Shown here piece by piece: positions 12,418 through 23,625 of a DNA stretch of 64,000 bases. A model generated the notes under the pieces. It was not told the origin of the DNA, did not search any database, and saw only the letters and a program-made list of their open reading frames with translations. Every line of letters starts with the position of its first letter. The stretch's first letter is position 1. Location: NCBI GenBank assembly GCA_946811185.2, contig OX328109.1, positions 11,692,255 through 11,756,254 on the forward strand, written 5' to 3'. The stretch is from Hippopus hippopus. Its lineage: Eukaryota > Mollusca > Bivalvia > Cardiida > Cardiidae. Both the position numbers and the translations under genes were made by a program.

Positions 12418-12525
12418 TGTCTTTTTTTCCTGTCTGCCTGTGTGTCCTCACTCTGTGTGTGTGTGTGTCTCGTGTCTTCTTCTTCTTCTCTCTGTCTCTG
12501 TCTCTGTCTGTCTGTCTCTCTCTGT
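12354..12525 (+). repeat. CTTT/CTGT microsatellite cluster
   Basis: Runs of TTTC, then GTGTGT, CTTCTT and TCTGTCTC. All frames across it are low complexity. Confidence 0.9.
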
Positions 12526-12539
12526 AGCAAAATTACGAG

Positions 12540-13158
12540 CTATAATTGTACTGAAAAATATACTCACCAAAAAAACAATTTCAAGTTACTGATGTAAAAT
12601 AACATGCAATCAGTGACAAGTTAAGAAAATATGATATTCATTCTAGATGCCGAAAGATAACTGTCCTCAAAAACATATTCATTTTGCATGAAATTCCAGG
12701 AAAAGGCGGAATACGAATAATTTATACAAAGAGAAATAAAAGCGTCATTCGAAATCAACAAGGAAAATTAATTTTGACAGCCCTGTGATATATCAGGCTT
12801 TTATGATTTCTGAATATTCCAATATTAGTTCTGTTTCGATGTTTTTATTACTCCATACATGTATGCTACGGTTTAGTCTTTTTAATGATAATCAAGCGGT
12901 TTTTTTTTCAAGCCAATTTAAACGGGCACACATTTAGATTTTGTTACGCAAGTATTTGAGAAAGTCTGAACAAATACTAGTCCTGTATCTTTATTCGCGT
13001 TCAAAGATGGCTTTAAAACTAAAATATTGACAGAAATACGTGTAGAAAAGGAGAGGAACAATCAAGGTTTGAGGGGGGGGGGTGTATTTTTTTTCTCATC
13101 CCGTTTGATATGGGGTAGCCGTTATTGCTTAACGAGGGATGGATACATTTTCAACACA
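12540..13158. other. No recognised feature
   Basis: AT-rich. A G-run near 13073 and T-runs are the only notable texture. Confidence 0.35.
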
Positions 13159-13159
13159 G

Positions 13160-13245
13160 AAAAAACAGTTATCCGGCTGGCTCAGTTGATATAGTTGTCC
13201 AGTTGTGCTTTTGTAGGTCGTGAGTTCGATTCCAAAACGAGGACA
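13160..13245 (+). repeat. tRNA-like sequence (probable SINE head)
   Basis: Contains TGGCTCAGTTGATATAG (A-box-like) and GTGAGTTCGATTCC (B-box-like) about 35 nt apart. The arms do not form a clean cloverleaf, so a working tRNA is unlikely. Confidence 0.5.
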
Positions 13246-13315
13246 ATATATTTTTCTGCATTTCTTTTTAAACTGAAATTATACCGTCACGCTTAGGATT
13301 TTCTCCTATAAAGAG

Positions 13316-13690
13316 AGGGTTAAGCCAAATGGAGTCAGAAAGATTAACTTGATCTACAATGTCCGCAAAAGGCCTTTGAGTTGCGCTAAGCAGCCTAAGG
13401 GTTAATTAACATACTTTACTGCAACACTATCAGCGCCAAATATATAAACTTGACCTCTTTCGACAGTTGAAAATACAATCCACCGTAACTGGTTTTTTTA
13501 TCTTTAGGTTTGACTACAATAGCGGAAAGTGTAGATCCAACATCAGGCCGCACATTCTGTGCTGTCTGATCTTGGTCTATGGCGTCAGGAAAAAAGCCCG
13601 TATTTTTGCCCATAGCGCAGATAGAGTTAAGCCAAGTGGAGTCAAATAGATTATCTTGATTTACGAGCGTACACTGTCCGCAACATCAAC
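13316..13690. mobile_element. MITE family C fragments
   Basis: 13316-13408 holds a right half ending CTAAGCAGCCTAAGGGTTAA. 13515-13600 has AGTGTAGATCCAACATCAGG and a decayed TGCTGTCTGATCTTGG arm. 13620-13690 has another GTTAAGCCAAGTGGAGTCA / ACACTGTCCGCAA remnant. Confidence 0.5.
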
Positions 13691-13734
13691 GTTTATCGTT
13701 TTCTGTCCGTCAACAGACAAGTTTTTATGGTGGT

Positions 13735-15070
13735 GGCATATTTCTGTCACGAGATACGAGATAACTATCATGATAATTTTGGAAAACTATCACGATAAAT
13801 CAAAGTTTCCAATGGTGGCATATTTCTGCCACGAGATACGAGATAACTATCATGATAATTTTAGAAAACTATCGCGATAAATCAGTTTCCTGAAAATTTT
13901 ATCTAGAAAGTGAAAAGTTTCCTGAAAAAAAATCACGATAAACTTTGTTATCTAGAGAATTTTAAATTGATCAGTAAATATTTGAACGCAAAATTTCTCA
14001 ATCGTGCACGAAGCTGACATTCGAGATAAAATTATCGTGATAGTTCCACCCGTTTCTCGATATCTATAAATAGAAAATTCACCACTTGGATGAGCTTGGT
14101 AGCTTTTGACTTCACAAGATTGCAGTAAGTAAAAATTCGAACTGTTTATAATTGTAGCTTAATTGGTTAATTTTGACAAGACTTGAAATAAACAGAAGTC
14201 TCTTAAACATAAAAGTGACTCGAATTGCATATACAAACAACTTTAAAACCATTTAAGGAAGAGTAGAATTCATAAGGTTATAGACGTAGATATTCCGAAA
14301 CCGTATCTAATCATAGATAACATGAATTTCAGTTGTGGGCACGAGAGCAAATATAATCATGATAAAAGTTACAATTATCGCGATATTCGTATCATGAAAC
14401 TTTTTGCTATCTAGATAATATATCCAGGAAAGTTTGTTTTATCACGATAGTTCAAGATTATCGCCAAAGTTCATTGTATGTTGTGGCAATTATGCCACCA
14501 TAGTTTCCTGGAAATTTTATCTAGATAGTAAACAGTTTTCTGAAAAGAAATATCGTGATAATTTTTTTTTATCTAGGAAATTTTAAATTGGCCAGTAAAT
14601 ATTTTAACGCAAAATTTCTCATTCGTGCACGAAGCTTGTGATAGTTCTACCCGTTTCTCGGTATCTATAAATAGAAAATTCACCGTTTGGATGAATTCGG
14701 TAGTTTTTAATTTTAAAAGATTGCAGTAAGTTAAAATTCGAATTATGTTTACAATTGTAGCTTAAATGGTAAATTTTGACTACACATAAAACGAATTGAA
14801 GTCTGTTAAAGACAAAAAAACGTATCGAAATGCCTCTTTCGAAAAATTTAAAAATCATTCTGGGAAAAGGAGAATTCATAAAGTTGGAGACGAAGATGTT
14901 CCAAAACCGTATCTAATAATAGATACCGTGAATGTCAGTTGTGGGCACGAACGCAAAACAAATTGTGATAAGAGTGAGAATTATCGCGATATTTTTATCG
15001 TGCAACTTTTTATTATCTAGATAATATTTTCAGGAAAGTTTGTTTTATCGCGATAGTTTTCTTATATTAT
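13735..15070 (+). repeat. 620-bp tandem duplication rich in short palindromes
   Basis: Two diverged copies of a unit of about 620 bp (for example TTTCTCATTCGTGCACGAAG at about 14615 and its partner about 620 bp earlier). A shorter 80-bp direct repeat (CACGAGATACGAGATAACTA) lies at 13749 and 13830. Both long units carry TCTATAAATAGAAAATTCAC, a TATA-box-like stretch, and many ATCACGATA, TATCTAGATA and ATCGCGAT palindromes. No coding potential is apparent. Confidence 0.7.
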
Positions 15071-15404
15071 CGCAATAGTTATCAAAAGCAAAATATTTCG
15101 ACCCACGTCAGCCTGCGCGGACTGCGCATAACCATGGCTCACTTATACTCGTTGGGTTTGAAATATATCGCGACTGAAAAAATGCACAGAAATATAGCGA
15201 AATCAAAGAGGCAACGAAACAATGAAAGGGACATAGACCTTTTTTTAGGTTTAATTCCGTAAACTAAAATCTCTTGTAAAACACCGATAAATGTTACTAG
15301 CTATATTTTTCCTTGATATATCGTATTAACTATTCAGTCAAAAAGTCCTAGATCTATTTTTGGCGTTTAAAGAAAGGCATGTTTCATTTGCAAACGGTAA
15401 CTCC

Positions 15405-15685
15405 GTTTTCTGCGCATGTCATATTCTTCGAAGATTCGACCTGTCTGCTATGACGCTATTGAGTGTTTTAATAAATGGCCAGTGCATAGGTTACATGCTA
15501 GCTGATCATAGCTGAAAGAATCGCACTAGGTAGCTTTTTATTGAGTACAAACATTTATTTTATTTTCAAATTCAAAGTAACAGTTGTCGTTTTGAAAAGT
15601 AGTCCGGTTCTATACCCAGAATGCCCAAATCAGATAGATATGTATTTATAGAATGCCATCCAGCGGAAGATAATGCCGGTAACTC
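15405..15685 (+). repeat. Dispersed repeat R2, copy 1
   Basis: Matches 47208-47545 from TGCGCATGTCATATTCTTCG to ATGCCATCCAGCGG. The second copy carries about 60 extra bp after CTGTCTGCTATGACGC. Confidence 0.75.
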
Positions 15686-15734
15686 AATCTTTTTATAGCA
15701 TCAGATTTGAGGTCATTATACTGATTTGAGTACG

Positions 15735-15865
15735 AATCCTCGTAATCGACATGTGTCATTCATCATGTGACATTTCCATAAGTCTTTGCAAAACTCTGGT
15801 CACGCGAAATCGAAAAATACCTTAAAAGGCTAGCTATCATATTAAGGGAATACCACTGAAAAATA
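15735..15865 (-). repeat. Dispersed repeat R3, copy 2
   Basis: Minus strand reads AGTGGTATTCCCTTAAT, TTTTGCAAAGACTTATGG and AAATGTCACATGATGAATG, matching 38327-38440 in order. Adjacent to R2, suggesting both belong to one larger element. Confidence 0.5.
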
Positions 15866-15935
15866 TTTTTTCTTACTTGTGTCTTTCTTCTTTACCGATG
15901 ATTTGCAAGGTATCGCCTTACTTAATTCAATCATA

Positions 15936-15957
15936 TCTCTCTCTCTCTATCTCTCTC

Positions 15958-15988
<31 letters not shown>
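15936..15988 (+). repeat. TC microsatellite
   Basis: Nearly pure (TC)n. Confidence 0.95.
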
Positions 15989-16419
15989 TTTAAGCTTGTT
16001 GAGATCGTAAATATCTGAATAGTTTCCTTTAACGACCAAAAAGAAAGTATTCAATTTAATGCGAAAAGCTTTCACAAAGAGGAAGTAAGGTTTCCCTCCA
16101 AATTTCTAAGTTTCAAAACCGTAACAACGGGAAATGAGAAAGTTCTATCAAAAGCATTTATTTTTTCCAATCAATTCAATCGAGCTTTCATTTCAAACAA
16201 GATATTTAACGTAAAAGGACTGCTAAAACACTCCAATTCTCTTATAATAACTTGTCAAAATAAATGTAGCGCACCATTTGTCTTAGAAGTTGCTCTGCCA
16301 TTTCAATTACGTCTTTTTTATCGACTTGTAGTCTTAGCCGATTATTGTTTCTTCCACGTTTGGACCACGCTTTTGCTTGTACATTTTATAGATCTACTGG
16401 TTTTTCCTTTGTTGACGGG

Positions 16420-16605
16420 TTTAACAACGACTCTTTACCAAACGACAAAAATTCATACCCATCTAAAATTGAAAGTGTTTGCAGACGACATATCAAAAGT
16501 GCTACGAGTGATGAAATTGTCTTTGAAAGGAGAGAAAACATTGTGGGAAAAGGAGAAAATGTTGGTTTCCATAGTGGTTTTAGATATCTTCTTCAGGATC
16601 GTTAT
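16420..16605. mobile_element. MITE family B
   Basis: GACTCTTTACCAAACGAC, AAAGTGTTTGCAGACGAC, then ACATTGTGGGAAAAGGAG; the right arm after the centre is shortened. Confidence 0.65.
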
Positions 16606-16904
16606 ATACTAGTACATCGGGAATGTATGATAATTGGTTAATATTATGCCTTTCTCACTTATTCACACCGTACATTACAGAAAACTGCATTCATGAACGG
16701 TTGCAAGGTAAATGTAGAAATGTAACTTTTCGGAACAGAAACAGTAAAGAAGCCATTTGTTCACGTAAACTCCCGTGCTTTCAGTGTGACATAACCATTA
16801 CGGATTCTTTCATTTTTATCTTACACACGTTTTCAAGAAAAAAGACTGCGTAACGTGAAAGCAATATGTGACATAATTTGTGAAAGCTTTGTATTCTTAT
16901 GCCC

Positions 16905-17140
16905 GTATTCACCAATGATTTTTAAGAAGAATTTTCTAGACTTCATAGTAACGCAAATTATGAATTGCTCAACCAAATGGTTTAGTCAATCAGAAACCGC
17001 ATTACTTTGTATGAGTATCGGCACTATCCGTGTTTTCCAGAGCATGTCAGCTATAACAATGTGGGAGCCAGCATTGCAGGGGCAGAGCGTCGGTCTCCGA
17101 CATGATAGGCTCTGGGTTTGAATCCCGTGATGATCGGGGT
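16905..17140. repeat. Family F hairpin remnant and tRNA-like sequence
   Basis: 16905-16995 carries CCCGTATTCACCAATGATTT and AACCAAATGGTTTAGTCAAT, a half of family F. 17055-17140 has GGCAGAGCGTCGGTCTCCGA and CTGGGTTTGAATCCCGTGA, a tRNA-like B box without a clean cloverleaf. Confidence 0.45.
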
Positions 17141-17292
17141 CCAACTTTCGAACTAGCTACATTACGGCATGAGCACTGGTTATTGTACCCGGGAAGCCAT
17201 CATCGACAATGATTAAGGGCAATGTAGGTGCAAATCAAACTGGTTTTTACATTTTGCAAGATACGCTTATAATCACATATGACACGATATAG

Positions 17293-17670
17293 CTTAACTG
17301 TTTATCAAACGACAAAATTTCAGACCTGTCCAAATTGAAAGCCTTTGCAAACGACAAATGAATGTGACTCAGAAACTAACACTTTCCCTTGGAATGGTAG
17401 AAAACTTTATAGGAAAGGGAGAAAATGGTTTTTACAAATTTTTTTTTTTCACAATGTTTTCGGAAGCCTTCTTCTTCAGGGTCGTTAAAAATTCGTGATC
17501 TTATGACAAATTTTGCAAGAAAATTTAGCCTTGTTCATATTGAAAGCATCTGGAGATGAAAATACTGGTAGTTGTTACTAGCAATTTCTCTTTTTCAATC
17601 AATTTTCTTTTTCTTTTTCAAAAAAAAAATCCTCTTCATTCGGGTCGTATAAATACGGAATAGTTAAAAA
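17293..17670. mobile_element. Two adjacent MITE family B copies
   Basis: 17293-17510: TTTATCAAACGACAAAATTT, AAGCCTTTGCAAACGAC, GGAAAGGGAGAAAATGG. 17520-17670: TGAAAGCATCTGGAGATGA, TGTTACTAGCAATTTCTC and GGTCGTATAAATACGG. Confidence 0.6.
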
Positions 17671-17890
17671 AAAAAGTAGACGTTGAAGAAATTTCCATAT
17701 TTTATGTTCCTTCAGATCGTGAGAAATTAACCATACCTAGAGAAATAATCAAGACAAATGTGACAATAAATCTACGTACCCACTGGAATTACATCAAAAT
17801 TTTTTATAACAACTTTCAGAGAAAATAAAGAAGGACAGAACACCCCCCCCCCCCACCCTCCTCTCCCTCCCTCCAAGTATAATATTATAC

Positions 17891-18167
17891 AAGCCATGCT
17901 CGGTGAAAATGTGATTCAATGCCTCTGCAAAAAGTTATCGACTCAGGTCAGACTTCGCAGCAGTCCGCGCAGGCTGACCTGGGTCGATACTCTTTGCTGT
18001 TGGTTAATTTTCTGCAAAGGACGTCAAAGGACCAGCCTACTTCATGATTCAGTCGGGTTTTAGACAAAATGGGTTTTATGTATCTATAAGATTATGCGAT
18101 GATTTGCTTGGTATAATGTAATACGAAGATACATCAAACCCCCTTTTTTTGCGAGAGCGTGGCTCAT
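17891..18167 (+). mobile_element. MITE family A
   Basis: AAGCCATGCTCGGTG start, GGTCAGACTTCGCAGCAGTC with GCGCAGGCTGACC, and GAGAGCGTGGCTCA end. A SINE abuts its right end. Confidence 0.8.
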
Positions 18168-18417
18168 TTATTGATTGACTGATTGAATGGTGATTTACAT
18201 TTACGCCACTTTCAACATTATTTTAGTCATATCACGGCGACAGCTCACATATTCATGAATTTCCTGGGTTTTACCAGTACTAGGCTAGGGGTCTGAAGCG
18301 TCTTGCCCAAGGACACTCCCATGAAAAACCCAGTGGATCCAATGAGGTTCGAACCCGGGGCGTCCAGGTCACAAATCCTACACTTTATCACTGAGCCACG
18401 CCGGGGTCCTGCGTGGC
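18168..18417 (-). mobile_element. tRNA-derived SINE
   Basis: Head on the minus strand: GGCTCAGTGATAAAG and CCCCGGGTTCGAACCTC. Same subfamily as 1483-1704. Confidence 0.8.
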
Positions 18418-18464
18418 TCATAGTTATAGTTAACATTACATGGTAACTCAATTAACCCTAGTCT

Positions 18465-18656
18465 TAACGGGTCTGGTAGCTCTGTCGGTAGGTACAGAAC
18501 TTGAAACCAAGCGATAACTGGTCCGAATTTCCTGTTCTGCCATTTTTTTCCCCCGAAGATTATTGATAGTCAGTGTGGCAGGGTTCATTTCTCTGTCATT
18601 GCTGAGCATTGTTCCGACGATGTTTATATAGGAAAGCAGTCGATGGCTTGGAAAAG
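18465..18656 (+). mobile_element. tRNA-derived SINE, 3' truncated
   Basis: Head GGTAGCTCTGTCGGTAGG and TGGTCCGAATTTCC, then TGATAGTCAGTGTGGCAGGG and GGAAAGCAGTCGATGGCTTG of the common SINE body. It stops where the next SINE begins. Confidence 0.75.
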
Positions 18657-19210
18657 ATATTATTGATTGATTGATTTTTCCGTTTATTTATCCTCGCCAC
18701 CGGTTCCCAATACGGACGATGCCGCAAGGAGGTTTAAAGTTATGGTACAGGGGATAGTGCAAGATACAAGACAAAACCAGTCCTAAGTCACGTCTGGTAA
18801 TATAAAACCCTTTACCTCTCAGTCCCGAAGTTTAACGACCCTGTGATAAGGCATTCGAAAACAAAGTTGGAGAATGAGAAAATGCTGGTATCCAGCAATT
18901 TTTTCCATTTTCCACAATGTTTTCTACCCTTTAAAACACAAATACATTCATATGAACTATAGTCATTTTGCCGTCTGCAAATGCTTTCATTTCGGACAAG
19001 TCTTATTTCGTTTGTCGTTTGGTAAAGAGTTAACGTGGTCGGTGTATATTAACGTCACACGGGGTCTCGTTTTAACGTGTCATCCGAAAGACTATAAGTG
19101 GTTTTTAATTTGGCAAGGCCGTGGGACTCGAACCAATACCTTCAAGTGTCTAGAGATTTGTCGCATACAAATCTGGGGGCCTACCATTTGAGTTATTTGG
19201 GCTGGGCTGT
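18657..19210 (-). mobile_element. Second SINE family, split by a MITE
   Basis: Starts ATTGATTGATTGATTTTTCC and resumes after 19034 with GTGTCATCCGAAAGACTATA and a minus-strand B-box-like GGTATTGGTTCGAGTCCC. The same body occurs at 32278-32520. The family B MITE at 18807-19034 lies inside, so the SINE is older. Confidence 0.6.
18807..19034. mobile_element. MITE family B, full length
   Basis: ACCCTTTACCTCTCAGTCCC start and GTTTGGTAAAGAGTTAA end; centre AAAATGCTGGTATCCAGCAA. Confidence 0.8.
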
Positions 19211-19317
19211 GAAAATTGTTCGAAATATTGGTAAAGTAAACTGCAGGAAAGTATTGGTAGGTGCACCGGGCATCAAAATATGACCTTTAGTCTTGCTAAA
19301 TACGACTCAATGACACT

Positions 19318-19410
19318 TTGAGTACAGTATAGATTGACATCAGACTGTGTAAAAAGTGCAGTGTGATCTTCAGTCTGATTTTGGGCGTACACTGTCCGAT
19401 AAGGTAATTT
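19318..19410. mobile_element. MITE family C remnant
   Basis: AGTACAGTATAGATTGACAT, AGTGCAGTGTGATCTTC and TACACTGTCCGATAAGG. Confidence 0.55.
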
Positions 19411-19483
19411 TCTGACAAAAAGAAAACTGAAAATGGCAAACTTTTATCCATACTATTTGCTAGAAATGGCTTGAAATATTTGT

Positions 19484-19683
19484 TAGCTTAATTCCTTACA
19501 AAACAAAAAACTTTTAGACTTGTCCAAATTGAAAACGCTTGCAGAATTAATGCTACTTAAAAATTTGAATTTGTTTTTATAGGGGTAGAAAACATTGCAG
19601 GGAAAGAAAAACTATGTTTACAAAAAGCCTTTTTACATGGTCTTTAAAACTAGTGGTTGAGTGGAAAATGGTCAAGGGTTAAA
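19484..19683. mobile_element. MITE family B, half decayed
   Basis: AATTCCTTACAAAAC start, GACTTGTCCAAATTGAAAAC, AACATTGCAGGGAAAG and AAGGGTTAAA end. Confidence 0.6.
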
Positions 19684-19689
19684 TTCCGT

Positions 19690-19990
19690 TGCTAGACAAC
19701 GTTTTTTTTTTTTTATTGTTTTCGTATTAACGAATACCCCACAGACCCCCATCACTCAATTATTACAGGGAATTCTTTATGGTCAATAATGGCTCGGTAC
19801 AAGTCTGTTTTATTACGACTGGACATTTACTGGTCATTTAGCGTCCTCCATTACGTTTCATTGCGGCTATTTTCTCGAATTCCCGCGTAATCGATAGAAC
19901 AGAACAGAATTTTTATCAAGACTTGTACATTACACAGTCTTCACCTTCACCTAGTCTAAGTTCCAGTCTGAATATCTTATTCCTCTATAT
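19690..19990. other. No recognised feature
   Basis: Single-copy-looking AT-rich sequence with one T-run; no gene or repeat recognised. Confidence 0.35.
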
Positions 19991-19991
19991 A

Positions 19992-20219
19992 TGAGCCATG
20001 CCCTGTGAAAAGGGGGTTTAATGCATCTTCAAAAAGTATCGAGACAAGGTCAGCCTTCGAAGTCAGTAATTTTTTTACATGTCGAAAGGACCATTCTACC
20101 TCATGATGCAGTTGGCTTTTAGACAAAAGGGATTTATGGATCCACGATTATGTGATGACTTGCTTGTTATAATGGATCACGAAGATGCATTAAACACACT
20201 TTTGCCAGAGCATGGCTCA
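19992..20219 (+). mobile_element. MITE family A, internal deletion
   Basis: Both ends are good (TGAGCCATGCCCTGTG, CCAGAGCATGGCTCA). The right half of the internal GGTCAGCC hairpin is missing. Confidence 0.8.
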
Positions 20220-20254
20220 TTTTCTGACGTGACTTTGTATAATTACGAAGCAGG

Positions 20255-20460
20255 TTAACTTTTTACCCACTTACAGAGGTTTTAGACTCCTCCAATTCAA
20301 AAGATGTTGCAGGCAACAAATTAAATGTGAATCAAATGATGAAAGTTGTCTCTGAAAGGGTTAAAAAAAAAACATTGTGGGAAAAGGAGAAAATGCTGGT
20401 CACCAGCATTTTCTCCTTTTCCTACAAGGTTTTGAAAAGGTTTCTTTCTAATGACCGTTC
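20255..20460. mobile_element. MITE family B
   Basis: ACATTGTGGGAAAAGGAG arm and ATTTTCTCCTTTTCCTAC arm around GCTGGTCACCAGC. Confidence 0.8.
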
Positions 20461-20481
20461 AAAGACGAGATCGTTTGAGAG

Positions 20482-20655
20482 CAAGCAAGTCACCACATAA
20501 TCGTGGATCCATAAAATCCCTTTTGTCTAACAGCCAACTGTATTTCCTAAGGGCAAAAAGCTTCGACCAAGGTCAGCCTACATTGACTGTTCAGGCTGAC
20601 ACGGGCCGATATTTTTTGCAGATGCATTAAATCCCCTTTTCACAGGCATGGCTCA
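20482..20655 (-). mobile_element. MITE family A, 5' part lost
   Basis: Reads as the complement of the consensus: AATCGTGGATCCATAAAAT, then GGTCAGCC...GGCTGACACGGG, ending ACAGGCATGGCTCA. Confidence 0.75.
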
Positions 20656-20859
20656 TCGGTATGTCTGTCTTCATTTTGGTTTTATTGTATTTTTTTTTTT
20701 GTTAGGACTCTCTCAAAAACAGGCAAAACAAATTTGCTGCTTATTGGTTCACGCCTTGATTTAAAAGCAATAGGGTTCCGATCAATTATTTGTTTGCATG
20801 TTTCTTCACAGTGTAGGACCAAGGGTGTACAGTGTTTGGAATTGTATGTAACTGGATAT

Positions 20860-21120
20860 GATTTTTATTTTAATAATAACTATCAAAATAAATGTAAAAG
20901 CACCAGCTTTATTTACCGTGTGAACACGTTTCTGAACACCCAAATGACAGACCGTCACAGTACAGAATCCCAAGTCAGATACAATCCCAAGCACTGTATA
21001 CTTACGGTCCAAAACTATGGAATGCCATAGCAGAAAATATTCAAGATATAAAAACACTATCAAGATATTTAAAATATTCAATCAAGATAGTCGCAATTAT
21101 ACCAAAATGATATATAAATT
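20860..21120 (+). pseudogene. LINE reverse-transcriptase C-terminal remnant
   Basis: In one frame across about 20925-21060 the peptide includes YTYGPKLWNAIAENIQ and then KTLSRYLK. This resembles the Y/RGP-LWN-IP...I...KS...FK signature near the C-terminus of non-LTR retrotransposon reverse transcriptases. The frame ends soon after, as in those proteins, but nothing of the polymerase core is visible upstream. The clade cannot be assigned. The YGPKLWN segment lies at the outer end of the left arm of the inverted-repeat composite. Confidence 0.45.
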
Positions 21121-21343
21121 TGATATATGAAAGCAAAATTATGATATCTAAACATAAAACCACTTCAAGACAAATAAATATACTTCAAGATGTAAAAACA
21201 GCATCAACAATTTAAAAACCACACCAAGACAAATAAATATACTTCAAGATGTAAAAACAGCATCAACATTTTAATCAAAGCGTTGAGAACGCTGATGTGG
21301 CATTTGTCAAGGAAGCCACTGTGTAGATTTAATAATTTGAAAA

Positions 21344-22651
21344 CAGGAGGGCCATGATGGCCCTGGATCGCTCACCTGAGTCAATAGGCGAAATTCACTC
21401 CACGTGCGTAATTCAATTTCTGACCAATTGTCTGGTCAATTGAGCTTAAAATGTGGCCTCTGGAGCGTCCACAAGGAATTTCCTGAAGTTGACCTAGTGA
21501 CCTAATTTATCACCCGATGTGACCCAATTTAGAACTCGTCAAAACATTTATCAAGACAAACATTCTGAACAGTTTTCAAGTTAATTCAGCAATAAATGTG
21601 GCCTCTAGAGTGCCCACAAAGTATTTCTTAAATTTACCAAGTGACCTAGTTCATGACCCCAGGTGACCCAATTCCAAACTCACCCAATATTTCATCAAGA
21701 CAAACATTCTGACCAATTTTCAAGTCAATCGAGCAAAAAATATGGCCTCTAGAGTGCCCACAAAGTATTAGTTTAATTTAATCTTGAGACCTAGTTTATG
21801 ACCCCAGGTGACCCAATTTTGAACTGACTGAACACGTTGTGCTCAGGTGGGCTAACAAACTTAGAACAGGTTCACTACATACCATATAACAAAGCTCTAT
21901 GCTTTCCAGTTTTAGAAAAGAAGAATTTTAAAGTTTTCCTTCTTTGTTCCTTTGTTCGAACTTGTGACCCCCCGGGGCAGGGCCAGTTTTGACCCCAGTG
22001 GCATCATTGAACAAACTTGGTAGAGGTCCACTAGGAATTGCTACATACCAAATATCAAAGCTCCACACCTTCCAGTTTTAGGGAAGAAGAAGTTTTCCTT
22101 CTTTGTTCCTATGTTCGAAATTGTGACCCCTGGGGCGGGGCCAGTTTTGACCCCAGGGGCATCATATGAACAAAATTGGTAGAGGTCCACTAGGAGATGC
22201 TAGATGCCAAATATCACAGCTCCATGCCTTCCAGTTTCAGAGAAGAAGAATTTTAAAGTTTTCTTTCTTTGTTCCTATGTTCGAACTTGTGACCCCCGGG
22301 GCGGGGCCAGTTTTAACCCCAGGGGCATCATATGAACAAACTTGGTAGAGGTCTACTAGGAGATGCTACATGCCAAATATCAAAGCTCTACGCCTTCTAA
22401 TGCCAGATAAGAAGATTTTCAAAGATTTTGCTATTTTTTTCCTTTCTGTTGCCATAGCAACCAGAGTTAAGGGTGGAATTCAATCTCTTGAACAACTTTG
22501 GTAGAGCTTCACCCAAGGAACATCCCTGCCAAATTTCACCAAGATTGGCCCAGCGGTTTAGGAGGAGAAGATGTTTAAATGAATTGTGGACAGACGGACA
22601 GATGGACGCCGGACAATGACCGATCACAATACCTCACCTTAGGTGAGCTAA
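21344..22651 (-). mobile_element. Pearl/Helentron-like element with tandem core
   Basis: On the minus strand it runs from AGCTCACCTAAGGTGAGG at the right to a 3' hairpin GGGCCATCATGGCCC following CTCAGGTGAGCGATCCA. The core holds two sets of tandem repeats of about 165 bp. One (21430-21840) has the units GGCCTCTAGAGTGCCCACAA and TGACCCCAGGTGACCCAATT. The other (21870-22400) has the units CTTGGTAGAGGTCCACTAGG and GGGGCGGGGCCAGTTTTGAC. No transposase is encoded. The terminal hairpin and tandem core are known traits of non-autonomous Helentron-type (bivalve pearl) elements; the class assignment is inference. Confidence 0.65.
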
Positions 22652-23364
22652 AAAAAAAAAGAGAATAATTATTTAAATATTAACTTGAAAATCAACCTCC
22701 TAAGCAAATTAATACGTCTCTTTGGTTAAAGGGAGATTACTGGTGCCTAAGTTTGCGTTATTTGTGTATTGGTGGTCTCCCTTTGATCTTTCAAGAGGAG
22801 TCAGGAGTAACGTCCCTTGACGGAAGGATGCACGATGGGTAGAGAGAGAAGCCATGTAAATATATTGAATTCAATTAAGTTTATACCTGAATACTATGAT
22901 TTTGAGATATCTTTGGCCGTCAGGACCTAATTCCCAACATTACAATAAAGTTTTCTTCCTGTAAATATTCATGCACAATCAAATGAGTAGCGTGCAATCA
23001 TGGGACGAACAAGCCCAGGGACGAACTGGTTTTGGAACGAATAACCCCGGAAGCAAAGCGGTCAGAAGACAAATTTTGTGCATATCATTGCGCCAATAGA
23101 AGGCTATGAAGAGGTGAAGCTATTTTTACTCAAAAAGAAGTATTTCCACGATCGATAGCCTTTTGTAGTTTATTTCAATACGCCATTTCCAATTATATAT
23201 CTGAGTGCTATTGAAAAACTCATTTGTCTTGAAAAATTGAGTTTAATTGGGTTTACTTCCTTCGGTTTTGGACAAAATACCATACATGGTCTTCAAAATT
23301 CAATATTGAACATTTATTATTGATCTCATAGTGGCATTGTCTTCGACAAATGCCACAAAAACCA

Positions 23365-23625
23365 CACCAAGACTCACGTGACCAAACAAGACTCACGTGA
23401 CCACAAAATCCATGACATCACTCACGGTACCACATTCTGCTCCAGTGTAGTGTGTAGGCCTAGTACATCATGGTGTCAGTGTATAGAAAGGCGTGAAATA
23501 TTCGAAGTGGCCATTAAGAAAAGGCGAGATTTGACTGCAGATTTGAAGGTTCTTTTCGCCAAGTGATGACGTCGTGGATTTCGTGGTCACGTGAGTCTTG
23601 ATTGGTCACGTGAGTCTTGGTGTGG
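23365..23625. repeat. Inner inverted repeat with CACGTG motifs
   Basis: CACCAAGACTCACGTGACC is repeated in tandem at about 23366 and 23388 and occurs inverted at 23588-23622 (GGTCACGTGAGTCTTG, twice). The loop contains a short 62-codon frame with no recognised domain. Confidence 0.7.

Noticed and set aside
12314..12597. Ser/Phe/Leu-rich frames that look like membrane or signal segments
   Set aside because: Translation of a CTTT/CTGT microsatellite.
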